A stretch of 10,241 nucleotides of DNA from Clostridia bacterium (GTDB lineage: Bacteria; Bacillota; Peptococcia; DRI-13; DTU073): contig DUTO01000116.1 of assembly GCA_012842035.1 (NCBI GenBank), positions 1-10,241 on the forward strand. The letters are read 5' to 3'. Position 1 is the stretch's first letter. Every line of letters starts with the position of its first letter. Both the position numbers and the translations under genes were made by a program. The notes below the pieces were generated by a model. The model was not told the DNA's origin. It saw only the letters and a list, made by a program, of their open reading frames with translations, and did no database searches. Positions 1-7,123 of the stretch are shown here, in pieces.

Positions 1-273
1 CAATATCGAGAATTATTAAAAACAGAGGGGGTATTGCTAGAATTTACTGAAAATGCTATTGAAGAAATTGCAGAAATTGCGTATACTGTAAATAGTCAAA
101 CGGAAAACATTGGCGCTCGGCGACTTCATACAATTATGGAAAAATTATTAGAAGAGATGCTTTTTGATGCCCCGGAAGTAGTACAAAAAAAGATTGTAAT
201 TGACCATAATTATGTGCAAAAAAGATTAGGTTCTATTGTTTCTAATGAAGATTTAAGCCGATATATTTTGTAA
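1..273 (+). CDS. hslU: HslU (ClpY) ATPase, C-terminal end only
   Basis: This is the last 90 codons of the AAA+ unfoldase HslU, which feeds proteins into the HslV peptidase chamber in the cytoplasm. The frame is open from base 1, so the gene starts to the left of the window; the internal TTG at 34 is not a start. The sensor-2 motif GARRL lies at 112-126, preceded by the typical 'TENI' stretch. The protein ends in DLSRYIL, and the C-terminal tail of HslU is known to insert between HslV subunits to activate them. The AAA+ Walker motifs lie outside the window. The stop is TAA, 21 bases before codY, matching the hslV-hslU-codY order of B. subtilis, so the two are probably co-transcribed. The identification is firm from the C-terminal domain alone. 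Confidence 0.95.
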   Translation, partial: QYRELLKTEGVLLEFTENAIEEIAEIAYTVNSQTENIGARRLHTIMEKLLEEMLFDAPEVVQKKIVIDHNYVQKRLGSIVSNEDLSRYIL

Positions 274-294
274 TTTAAAAGAGGAGGAAAAATA

Positions 295-1080
295 ATGAAA
301 ACGCTTTTGGAAAAAACACGCACAGTTAACAAGCTTTTACAAAAAACAGCTGGAAACCCAGTAGAATTCACAGAAATGGCTAAAGTATTGAGTGACCTGA
401 TTGATTGTAATATCTATATTGTAGGGAGAAGGGGCAAAATTTTAGGTTATGCTTTTATGGATGGTTTTGCTTGCCCTACAATTGAAGAAATTGTGCTGAA
501 TACTGAAAGATTCCCGGAGTCTTATAATGAAGATTTAATGAGGATAACTCAGACTTATGCTAATATCAAGAAAGACACAGAGGAATGTATTTTTAGTGAA
601 GAATTTGATTGTGACTTTGAGAATAAAATTACTACAGTTATTCCGATTATGGGTGGTGGCGAAAGACAAGGAACTTTATTGTTGGTTAAATATGAAAATG
701 AATTTGATCATCAAGACTTAATTTTAGGTGAATATGGGGCTACTGTAATTGGCATGGAAATTCTCCGTTCTAAGGCTGAAAGGATTGAAGAAGAAGCTAG
801 ACGTAAAGCAGCGGTACAAATAGCGATTGAAACTCTTTCTTATTCCGAATTAGAGGCTATTGAGCATATTTTTGCTGAATTAGATGGACAGGAAGGTTTA
901 TTAGTAGCTAGTAAAATTGCTGATCGGGTAGGTATTACTCGTTCGGTAATCGTTAATGCTTTAAGAAAATTTGAAAGTGCCGGTGTGATAGAATCCAAGT
1001 CTTTAGGGATGAAGGGAACATATATTAGAATTCTTAATGAGAATTTATTAGAAGAACTTGCTAAAGCGAGATTACCATAA
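295..1080 (+). CDS. codY: CodY, GTP- and amino-acid-sensing global transcription regulator
   Basis: CodY represses or activates many stationary-phase, amino-acid, virulence and motility genes in Firmicutes when GTP and, in most species, branched-chain amino acids are abundant. The protein has 261 residues, the usual length (259-263). The N-terminal GAF domain (about 1-155) carries the IVGRRGKILGY strand and the IPIMGGGERQGTLLL segment. A long helix (about 155-180, rich in Glu and Arg) leads to the winged helix-turn-helix at about 205-250, with ASKIADRVGITRSVIVNALR almost unchanged from B. subtilis. The ATG at 295 follows GAGGAGG at 282-288. The DNA-binding half is much better conserved than the ligand pocket: by my alignment the arginine at B. 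subtilis position 61 and the valine at 100 are missing here, while F71 is kept as F73. The gene sits between hslU and the flagellar operon, as in B. subtilis. Confidence 0.97.
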   Translation: MKTLLEKTRTVNKLLQKTAGNPVEFTEMAKVLSDLIDCNIYIVGRRGKILGYAFMDGFACPTIEEIVLNTERFPESYNEDLMRITQTYANIKKDTEECIFSEEFDCDFENKITTVIPIMGGGERQGTLLLVKYENEFDHQDLILGEYGATVIGMEILRSKAERIEEEARRKAAVQIAIETLSYSELEAIEHIFAELDGQEGLLVASKIADRVGITRSVIVNALRKFESAGVIESKSLGMKGTYIRILNENLLEELAKARLP

Positions 1081-1101
1081 AAATTAAATAAATATAGATA
1101 A

Positions 1102-1138
1102 AGTAGGAGGTAGGGGGAGTTGTCACCTACCTCTTATT
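1102..1138 (+). terminator. Probable terminator after codY
   Basis: A perfect 8-bp stem pairs GAGGTAGG (1107-1114) with CCTACCTC (1126-1133). It extends outward to 1102 and 1138 through A-T and G-U pairs, and the loop is 11 bases. It begins 22 bases after the codY stop and is followed by a T-rich but interrupted run (1134-1144). It most likely ends the hslVU-codY transcript. The broken T-tract makes it a moderate rather than a strong intrinsic terminator, so some readthrough into the flagellar operon is possible. Confidence 0.6.
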
Positions 1139-1175
1139 CTATTTGTAAAACAAAAAAGTATATTATTATCTACAA

Positions 1176-1208
1176 TTAACTATTGAAATTAAATAAATAT
1201 AATATAAT
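1176..1208 (+). promoter_or_regulatory. Candidate vegetative (sigma-A type) promoter for the flagellar operon
   Basis: Within the non-coding gap 1081-1319, TTAACT (1176-1181) lies 16 bases before a perfect TATAAT (1198-1203). A second TATAAT at 1203-1208 overlaps it, and TTGAAA at 1183-1188 is 14 bases before that second one. Either pair could give a transcript starting near 1210-1215 with a leader of roughly 100 bases before flgB. The surroundings are so AT-rich that such matches arise easily by chance. I found no convincing sigma-28 (SigD/FliA) type site with a CCGATAT-like -10 box, and no CodY box within a few mismatches of the AATTTTCWGAAAATT consensus. Confidence 0.35.
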
Positions 1209-1319
1209 TGGAAAAAATTTATTTTTATAAGAGGATTTTAGCGAAATAGCTAGAAAAATATATAACAGATGTCAAAAAAACATGTTTAGTTTATATTGGT
1301 TTTACGGATGTGATTAGTG

Positions 1320-1712
1320 ATGTTAAAAATGAATTTAATAAGTTTATTAGAGAAAGCCATGGGTGGTAGTGTCTTACGTCATAATGTTCTTAGCAATAAT
1401 ATAACTAATGTTAATACGCCCGGTTTTAAAAGAAGTGATGTGAGTTTTCGTTCTACATTAGATGGAGCGATAAGGTCACAGTTAGAATTAAAGACAACTA
1501 AGCCTGTTCATTTAAAATCTCCTAAGGCAATAGCAGAGCCGAGAATTATTAATGACGACAAAACAAGTTTACGTAGTGATGGTAATAATGTAGATATAGA
1601 TATTGAGTTAGCGAATTTAGCAGAAAATCATCTTTATTTTAATAGTCTAGCACAGTTTTTGTCTTCTCAACTTACTTTATTGCGACAATCTATATCCGAA
1701 GGGAGGCGTTAA
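1320..1712 (+). CDS. flgB: FlgB, flagellar proximal rod protein
   Basis: FlgB is a proximal rod subunit, exported through the flagellar type III apparatus and placed on the MS ring/FliE junction. The rod-hook family signature LSNNITNVNTPGFKR stands at residues 24-38, followed by DVSF. The C-terminal half ends with LAENHLYFNSLAQFLSSQLTLLRQSISEG, the conserved C-terminal helix. At about 130 residues it is the usual length. The start is uncertain among GTG 1317, ATG 1320 and ATG 1329. GGATGTGAT at 1306-1314, one mismatch from a perfect ribosome site, supports 1317 or 1320, and I chose the ATG. It is the first gene of the flagellar operon, after a 239-base gap, and flgC begins 3 bases after its TAA stop. 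Confidence 0.95.
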   Translation: MLKMNLISLLEKAMGGSVLRHNVLSNNITNVNTPGFKRSDVSFRSTLDGAIRSQLELKTTKPVHLKSPKAIAEPRIINDDKTSLRSDGNNVDIDIELANLAENHLYFNSLAQFLSSQLTLLRQSISEGRR

Positions 1713-1715
1713 AGT

Positions 1716-2162
1716 ATGAATCTTATAAAATCCTTAGGCATTAGTGCTTCAGGTCTTAGTGCAGAACGTTTGCGCATGGATGTTATTTCTTCTAATATTG
1801 CTAATGCAAATTCAACACAAACTGTTAGGGGAGGACCTTATCGGAGGCGAGTGGCGATTTTGGCTCCTCAGAAAAATGCAGCAAGTTTTAAAAATGTTTT
1901 ACGAGATTCTTTGCAAAATACACCACCTTATAGTGGGGTTAGAGTAGCAAGTATTATTGAAGACTCTTCACCTTTAAAAAGAGTCTATGACCCGGAGCAT
2001 CCACATGCTTCAGCAGACGGATATGTTGAATATCCTAATGTTGATGTGATGAAAGAAATGGTAGAATTAATTACAGCTTCTCGCGCTTATGAGGCTAATA
2101 TTACGTCACTTAATTCTACAAAAAATATGTTTTTAAAAACTTTAGAAATAGGTCGTGCTTAA
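1716..2162 (+). CDS. flgC: FlgC, flagellar proximal rod protein
   Basis: FlgC is the second proximal rod subunit, partner of FlgB, in the periplasm-spanning or wall-spanning driveshaft. The protein has 148 residues. The N-terminal rod motif (MDVISSNIANANSTQT, residues 21-36) is followed by GGPYRRR. The C-terminal conserved block starts at residue 106 with YPNVDVMKEMVELITASRAYEANI and ends in a helix that packs against the N-terminal one in rod assembly. ATG 1716 is preceded by GGGAGGCG at 1700-1707, which lies inside the end of flgB. The TAA stop (2160-2162) overlaps the ribosome site of fliE, so the three rod/adaptor genes are probably translationally linked. All conserved parts are present. 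Confidence 0.97.
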   Translation: MNLIKSLGISASGLSAERLRMDVISSNIANANSTQTVRGGPYRRRVAILAPQKNAASFKNVLRDSLQNTPPYSGVRVASIIEDSSPLKRVYDPEHPHASADGYVEYPNVDVMKEMVELITASRAYEANITSLNSTKNMFLKTLEIGRA

Positions 2163-2173
2163 GGAGATAAGCA

Positions 2174-2464
2174 ATGGAAATTAAAGGGATAAACTTGTTG
2201 CCGGTTGTGGGGCCCGAAAAAACAAAGCAAACTAAAGATAATGTACAGAGTTTTAGTGCTTATTTAAAAGAAGCTTTAAATAAGGTAAATGCTTCTCAAT
2301 TAGAGGCCGAATATTTAATTCATGACTTTGTTATTGGTAATGATGTGGATTTACATCAGGTTGTTTTAGCTACAGAAAAGGCAGATTTAGCTTTGCAATT
2401 AACAATACAAATTAAAAACAAAGTGATCGAAGCATATCAAGAATTAATGAGAATGCAGGTATGA
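2174..2464 (+). CDS. fliE: FliE, MS ring-rod junction protein
   Basis: FliE is the small adaptor that joins the FliF MS ring to the FlgB rod; it is exported early and also stabilises the export gate. It has 96 residues, typical for the family. The conserved part is the C-terminal half, from about residue 50 on: DLHQVVLATEKADLALQLT followed by IQIKNKVIEAYQELMRMQV, the usual FliE ending. The N-terminal half is poorly conserved, as expected. AAGGAGATAA at 2161-2170 serves as ribosome site for ATG 2174. Sixteen bases separate its TGA from fliF. Confidence 0.95.
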   Translation: MEIKGINLLPVVGPEKTKQTKDNVQSFSAYLKEALNKVNASQLEAEYLIHDFVIGNDVDLHQVVLATEKADLALQLTIQIKNKVIEAYQELMRMQV

Positions 2465-2480
2465 ACCTTGAGGTGAGACA

Positions 2481-4037
2481 ATGGGTTTAGGGGTTCAATT
2501 ACAAGAACAAATTAATACTATCTGGCAAAAATTATCTAAAGGGCAAAAAGTTACCATTTTGATTATAATTTTTGTATTTATATTAACAGTTATAGGAATG
2601 CTTTTTGCTAAACAGCCTAAAATGGAAGTGCTTTATTCCGGTTTGAGCCCGGAAAATGCTAGTGCACTTACCGCTAAATTAAAGGAACAGAAAGTGCCTT
2701 ATCAATTGGTTGATGAGGGAAAAACTATTTTAGTAAAAGCTGAAGATAAATATCAATTACGTTTAGATATGGCTAGTGAGGTTAATTTAAAGGGAGTTAT
2801 TGGTTTTGAGTCTTTTAATGAAACTCGTTTTGGAGAAACTGATACGGATAAACGGGTTAGATATCTCGTCGCTTTACAGGGTGAGTTAACTCGTACTATT
2901 GAATATCTTGATGCAGTGGAAACGGCTAAAATACATATAGTTCTACCGGAGAAATCTCTATTTATTCGTGATGAGAAAGAGGCTACTGCGTCTGTATTGC
3001 TTCGTTTAAAGCCTTATGCTAGTTTAAAACCTGAGCAAGTAAAGTCAATTATGTCTTTTGTGAGTCATAGTGTAGAAGGACTTAAATCGGAAAATGTCAC
3101 TGTCATGGATGTTAACGGAAATTTGCTTTCCGAAGATTTGGCTGATAGTGCTTCTCAGGGCTTGACGCGAGCTTCAGTAAATCAACTTGCTTTAAAACAG
3201 CAATATGAAAAAGAAACAGCTAAATCTGTGCAAACGATGTTGGAAAAAATATTGGGTTCGGGTAAGGCTGTTGTAAGAGCTAGTGTGTCCATGGACTTTG
3301 ACTAGGTAGAAACTCACTCGGAAAAATATGAAGACCCTTTCGTTGTTAGTGAGCAGATTAAAGAAGAAAGTTCTAGCGGTGTTTCACAATCCGTAGGAGG
3401 GAATCCTGCTGATGCGAATATGATAGGACCTAGTTATGGTGATATTGATTCAGGGACGAGTGAGCATGAGTTGGTAGAAATAATTCGTAATTTTGATGCT
3501 AGTAAAATTATAGAAAAAAAAGTTACGGCTCCCGGTAAAATCACTAATATTTCTTTATCTGTACTTGTTGATGGAAATTTAACACCTGAGGAAGAGAGTA
3601 GTATTAAAAAGGCTGTTGCTGATGCAGCAGGTGTAAATATCGAGAGAGGTGACCAGGTTTCTCTTGTGGTGATGCCTTTTAATGTTGAAGATGTTTCGAA
3701 AATGGAAGAAGCAATAGCTAAAAGGGAATCATTTCAACGGAGAATGGAATATTTAAAAATGTTAAGGGGCCCTTTAATGATCCTTTTGCTTCTAGGAGTA
3801 ATATTTTTTGTGATGTATCAGTTACGGGATGCAGCTTTAGAAAAAGAGCGTTATTTAGTGCAAAATGCAGCAGAAATAGGAGCACTCAGTGAGGATCCTC
3901 CTGATGTTAATTTGACTCTATCTCCTGAAGCCATGGAAAAAAAGGCGATGCAAAAACAAGTAGACAACCTTATTAAAAAGGCTCCTGAAGAAGTAGCTAA
4001 AATAGTAAAAACTTGGTTAGCAGAAGATCAGAGGTGA
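2481..4037 (+). CDS. fliF: FliF, MS-ring protein, interrupted by an in-frame TAG at codon 275
   Basis: FliF forms the membrane MS ring, the first piece of the basal body. The whole reading frame is 518 codons, about normal for FliF. TM1 is at residues 24-43. The YscJ/FliF periplasmic ring-building domain (about 45-215) includes LYSGLSPENASALTAKL and the GVIGFESFNETRFGETD segment. TM2 is at about 433-449. The C-terminal tail ends PEEVAKIVKTWLAED, the FliG-binding motif. At 3303-3305 the frame reads TAG, between SMDFD and VETHSEKY; family members commonly have Gln, Lys or Arg here. After the TAG the same frame stays open through 38 further FliF-like codons to ATG 3420 and on to TGA 4035-4037. 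Taken literally, the product is 274 residues without TM2 or the FliG-binding end. Ribosome site GAGGTGA (2470-2476) precedes ATG 2481. Readthrough, recoding, recent mutation and sequencing error are not separable from this sequence. Confidence 0.93.
3303..3305 (+). other. In-frame amber codon inside fliF
   Basis: TAG is in the same frame as the fliF ATG at 2481 and the fliF TGA at 4035. The codons on both sides encode recognisable FliF: ...VRASVSMDFD before it and VETHSEKYEDPFVVSEQ after it. A single C-to-T change from CAG, or A-to-T from AAG, would create it. No frameshift or other stop occurs anywhere in the gene. Confidence 0.9.
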
Positions 4038-4038
4038 T
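4030..4038 (+). promoter_or_regulatory. Ribosome binding site setting the TTG start of fliG
   Basis: AGAGGTGAT lies so that its GGTG core ends 6 bases before TTG 4043, and the fliF stop TGA (4035-4037) is embedded in it. No ATG or GTG in the fliG frame is near. The position supports TTG as the fliG start and ties fliG translation to the end of fliF. Confidence 0.75.
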
Positions 4039-4042
4039 AATA

Positions 4043-5053
4043 TTGAAAGACACACGACAGTTAACAGGTTGCCAAAAAGCTTCTGTTTTTATGATTGGGT
4101 TAGGGCCTGAAAAATCAGCACAAGTAATGAAATATCTGAATGAAGAGGAGATAGAAAGACTTACTTTAGAGATTGCTAGTATAAGAAATATTGATGATGA
4201 ACAGCTAGAAAGTGTTACAAAGGAATTTGGCGAGCTTTATATGGCTTCTCATTATATAGCTCAAGGTGGTATCGAATATGCACAAGAAGTTTTAGAAAAA
4301 GCGTTGGGAACTGAAAAAGCGATTGGAATTATCAATCGCCTTTCTTCTAATTTACAAATAAAACCGTTTGATTTTATCAGAAAAACAGACCCCAGTCAGG
4401 TTTTGAATTTTATTCAAGGTGAGCATGCTCAGACGATAGCTTTAATAATGTCTTATCTTGACCCGGAACAAGCAGCAATAATTTTATCTGCTCTGCCTAG
4501 TGAGCGACAAACTGAAGTGGCTAGGCGTATCGCCATTATGGATAGTACTTCTCCGGAAATAATTAGAGAAGTGGAAAATACTTTAGAGCAAAAGCTTAGT
4601 ACTTTAGGTGCACAAGATTATACAAGTGCCGGAGGTATTAATTCTATAGTTGAAATTTTAAATAATGTAGATAGGGCAACTGAAAAAACAATTTTAGAAA
4701 CTTTGGAAGTTCAGGATCCTGTCTTGTCAGAAGAAATTAAAAAACTTATGTTTGTTTTTGAAGATATTACGAAAATGGACGATCGTAGTATTCAGTTGGT
4801 ACTTCGTGAAGTAGAAAGTAAGGATTTAGCGCTAGCACTTAAAGGAGCCGGGGAAGAAGTAAAAGATAAAGTTAAAAGAAATATGTCGAAACGTGCTGCA
4901 GAAATGTTAGAAGAAGAAATAGTTTTCTTAGGTCCGGTTCGTTTAAGAGATGTTGAGGAGGCTCAACAGCGAATCGTCACTGAAGTTCGTCGCCTAGAAG
5001 AATCAGGAGAAATTATTATTTCTCGTGGGGGAGGAGACGAGATTATTGAGTAA
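4043..5053 (+). CDS. fliG: FliG, flagellar motor switch / torque ring protein
   Basis: FliG sits on the cytoplasmic face of the MS ring, binds the FliF tail, FliM and the stator MotA, and generates torque. Starting at TTG 4043 it has 336 residues, the normal length; the protein then begins KDTRQLTGCQKASVFMIGLG, like other FliG N-termini. The longer frame from TTG 4013 would run inside fliF and lacks a ribosome site. The N-terminal FliF-binding domain covers about 1-105. The middle domain carries GEHAQTIALIMSYLDPEQAA near residue 126, where the usual FliM-contact motif EHPQ is EHAQ (residues 127-130). The C-terminal torque domain, from about 230, includes MFVFEDITKMDDRSIQLVL and SKRAAEMLEEEIVFLGPVR with the conserved charged residues. 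It overlaps fliH by 8 bases. Confidence 0.96.
   Translation: MKDTRQLTGCQKASVFMIGLGPEKSAQVMKYLNEEEIERLTLEIASIRNIDDEQLESVTKEFGELYMASHYIAQGGIEYAQEVLEKALGTEKAIGIINRLSSNLQIKPFDFIRKTDPSQVLNFIQGEHAQTIALIMSYLDPEQAAIILSALPSERQTEVARRIAIMDSTSPEIIREVENTLEQKLSTLGAQDYTSAGGINSIVEILNNVDRATEKTILETLEVQDPVLSEEIKKLMFVFEDITKMDDRSIQLVLREVESKDLALALKGAGEEVKDKVKRNMSKRAAEMLEEEIVFLGPVRLRDVEEAQQRIVTEVRRLEESGEIIISRGGGDEIIE
5027..5036 (+). promoter_or_regulatory. Ribosome binding site setting the TTG start of fliH
   Basis: GGGGGAGGAG inside the end of fliG lies 9 bases before TTG 5046. The upstream in-frame GTG at 5025 overlaps this purine run and has no site of its own, so the TTG is the better start. Confidence 0.65.
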
Positions 5054-5816
5054 AGTTATTAAATCTTGTTTTGTTAAAAAGAAAGAAAAAAAAGATTCAG
5101 GATTAAACAGTTCTGCTGTGACTACAGGTTATGGCGGAAAACATGAGGGTGACCTTACTAAAGAAACAGCACATTCTATTTATGAGGAAACAAAAATAAT
5201 GATTGAGGACTTGGTTCGTGAAGCTCAAAAAAAGGCGGAGGCAATAATTTGTGAAGCCGAAAAAGAAGCGGAAAAATTAAAGAAAAAAAGCAAAATTGAA
5301 TCTGAACAAGTAAAAAAGAAGGCTTATCAAGAGGGCGTACAATCAGGATATCGAGAAGGTAGGGAAAAAGGGGAAAAAGAAATAAAAATCTTAGCCGCAG
5401 AAACAAAAAAATTGGCGCAAAATTTAAGTGCCTATAAGGAAAGATATTTTAAGGAAAATGCCGAGAATATTATTGACCTTGTGTTGACTATTGTTCAAAA
5501 AATTATTAATACAATTGTAGAGTTAAAGCCGGAAATTATCTGTAGTATTGTTAAAAATATTTTAGAGGAAGTAGGCGATGCTGAAAAGTTAATTATTAAA
5601 GTTAATCCGCTTCATTTGCCTTATTTAGATATTTATGACCAGCAATATCAAGAGCTTAAGACAAGTAAACTTAGTTTTGAGGGAGATCCGGAAATTAAAT
5701 TAGGGGGATGTATTCTGGAAACAGAAAATGGGTTTATTGATGCCCAAATAGATGAGCAGTTACTTCTTTTAAAAAAAGCATTAAAGGATGAAAATAATTA
5801 TGCTGGACTTTGCTAA
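5046..5816 (+). CDS. fliH: FliH, flagellar export ATPase regulator / stator
   Basis: FliH dimers bind FliI and anchor the export ATPase complex to the C-ring, restraining ATP hydrolysis. From TTG 5046 the protein has 256 residues and starts SKVIKSCFVKKKEKK, a beginning seen in many Firmicute FliH proteins. A charged coiled-coil (about residues 48-115) is rich in Ala, Glu and Lys and includes the glycine-spaced stretch AYQEGVQSGYREGREKGEKE, the repeated GxxxG-type pattern typical of FliH. The C-terminal domain (about 125-245) contains IIDLVLTIVQKIINT and the GGCILETENGFIDAQIDEQL ending that marks the FliH/V-ATPase subunit E-like family. It overlaps fliG by 8 bases and fliI by 17 bases, so the three are probably translationally coupled. 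Confidence 0.93.
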   Translation: MSKVIKSCFVKKKEKKDSGLNSSAVTTGYGGKHEGDLTKETAHSIYEETKIMIEDLVREAQKKAEAIICEAEKEAEKLKKKSKIESEQVKKKAYQEGVQSGYREGREKGEKEIKILAAETKKLAQNLSAYKERYFKENAENIIDLVLTIVQKIINTIVELKPEIICSIVKNILEEVGDAEKLIIKVNPLHLPYLDIYDQQYQELKTSKLSFEGDPEIKLGGCILETENGFIDAQIDEQLLLLKKALKDENNYAGLC

Positions 5817-7116
5817 ATTAAAAAACACAGTTAAAGAAACGAAAACATTACGTTTTAAAGGATATGTTACAGAAATTATTGGTCTAATTGTTCAGGCCCA
5901 AGGGCCTAAGGCTGGAATAGGGGAAATAGTTTATATCCAAAGTGAACAGGGGTTTATCCCGGCTGAAGTAGTAGGGTTTAAAAAAAATAGGACATTATTG
6001 ATGTCTTTTGGTAATATGTCCGGTGTTGCTCCGGGTGATTTAATTGTTTCCAGTGGTGAATTTCTAAAGGTGAAAGTGGGACCTCATATTATCGGTCGAG
6101 TGCTTAATGGTTTAGGTGAACCACTTGATGGAAAAGGGGTATTGGACTGGGAAAAAGAGTATCCTCTGCAGGAGGCCCCTCCTCACCCTTTAAAAAGGAA
6201 AAGAATTACGGAATGTTTATCTTTAGGAATCAAGGCTATTGATGGGCTATTGACTTGTGGAAGTGGGCAAAGATTAGGTATTTTTTCCGGAAGTGGTGTA
6301 GGCAAGAGTACTCTTTTAGGCATGATTGCTAGAAATAGCAGTGCTGATATTAATGTAATTGCTTTGATTGGGGAGCGTGGGCGTGAAGTCCGTGAGTTTT
6401 TGGAAAATGACCTCGGTTCAGGTATAGAAAAGTCAGTTGTGGTTGTGGCTTCATCGGATCAGCCAGCTATAATTCGTGTTAAAGCAGCTTTTTTAGCGAC
6501 GGCTATTGCGGAATATTTTCGAGACCGGGGGGCCAGGGTTGTTTTGCTGATGGATTCGATAACTAGGTTTGCGATGGCGCAAAGAGAAATCGGCTTGGCC
6601 ATAGGTGAACCTCCTGCTACGAAAGGTTATACTCCTTCTGTGTTTGCTTTATTACCGCGTCTTTTAGAAAGAGCAGGAACTGCTGAAAAAGGAAGTATTA
6701 CCGGACTTTATACTGTTTTGGTGGAAGGTGATGACTTTAATGAACCAATTGCTGATGCGGCACGAGGTATTTTAGATGGACATATTGTCCTTTCGCGTCA
6801 ATTAGCAGCCTTGGGACATTATCCAGCGATTGATGTTCTTAACAGTATTAGTCGAGTGATGATTAATATTGTAGATGAGGAACATTTTCAAGTCGCAGCT
6901 AAAATTAAAGAAGTCATAGCTGTTTATAATGAAGCTAAAGATTTAATTGATGTAGGGGCTTATCAAAAAGGAAATAATCCTCAAATTGATTTAGCTATTC
7001 AATTTATAGGTAAAATTAACGAGTTTTTACGACAAGGAGTTAAGGAATATTGGGAATTAGAGCAAACTCATGAATTATTAAGAGCCCTTTATCACGAAAT
7101 TAAGAGAAATGAGTAG
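5800..7116 (+). CDS. fliI: FliI, flagellar protein export ATPase
   Basis: FliI is the F1-beta-like ATPase that helps unload and unfold flagellar export substrates at the cytoplasmic gate. The protein has 438 residues. The N-terminal beta-barrel (about 15-90) includes VQAQGPKAGIGEIVYI. The Walker A loop is SGSGVGKS at 163-170 with Lys169. The GERGREVREF motif, with the catalytic glutamate of the family at 192, follows. Walker B is VVLLMDSITRFA with Asp252. GEPPATKGYTPSVFALLPRLLERAG and the ADAARGILDGHIVLSR region are also intact. The start is ATG 5800, with AAAGGATG (5783-5790) as ribosome site; ATG 5788, in the same frame, overlaps that site. The stop is TAG, with a second in-frame stop (TAA 7129-7131) four codons later. 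fliJ begins 7 bases after the TAG. Confidence 0.97.
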   Translation: MLDFAKLKNTVKETKTLRFKGYVTEIIGLIVQAQGPKAGIGEIVYIQSEQGFIPAEVVGFKKNRTLLMSFGNMSGVAPGDLIVSSGEFLKVKVGPHIIGRVLNGLGEPLDGKGVLDWEKEYPLQEAPPHPLKRKRITECLSLGIKAIDGLLTCGSGQRLGIFSGSGVGKSTLLGMIARNSSADINVIALIGERGREVREFLENDLGSGIEKSVVVVASSDQPAIIRVKAAFLATAIAEYFRDRGARVVLLMDSITRFAMAQREIGLAIGEPPATKGYTPSVFALLPRLLERAGTAEKGSITGLYTVLVEGDDFNEPIADAARGILDGHIVLSRQLAALGHYPAIDVLNSISRVMINIVDEEHFQVAAKIKEVIAVYNEAKDLIDVGAYQKGNNPQIDLAIQFIGKINEFLRQGVKEYWELEQTHELLRALYHEIKRNE

Positions 7117-7123
7117 ATGATTG

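Noticed and set aside
1103..1179. AGGAGG-like run after codY followed by TTG 1120 and a roughly 20-codon frame
   Set aside because: The purine run is one arm of the terminator stem, and the short translation has no recognisable features.
1233..1249. CodY box candidate upstream of flgB
   Set aside because: GATTTTAGCGAAATA matches the AATTTTCWGAAAATT consensus at too few positions (about six mismatches) to call in such AT-rich DNA.
1209..1319. c-di-GMP riboswitch in the flgB leader, as in Clostridioides difficile
   Set aside because: The leader is only about 100 bases and lacks the conserved GEMM-I sequence blocks.
1744..1947. 67-codon + strand frame inside flgC
   Set aside because: It is out of frame with flgC, has a Leu/Trp-rich nonsense translation, and is covered completely by a well-conserved gene.
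5176..5406. Reverse-strand open frame opposite fliH
   Set aside because: It is a shadow of the Lys/Glu-rich coiled coil of fliH, giving a Phe/Leu-rich translation with no family likeness and no ribosome site.
7114..7116. Global reassignment of TAG as a sense codon
   Set aside because: fliI and flgD both end in TAG at their natural family lengths, so TAG still serves as a stop at least in part.
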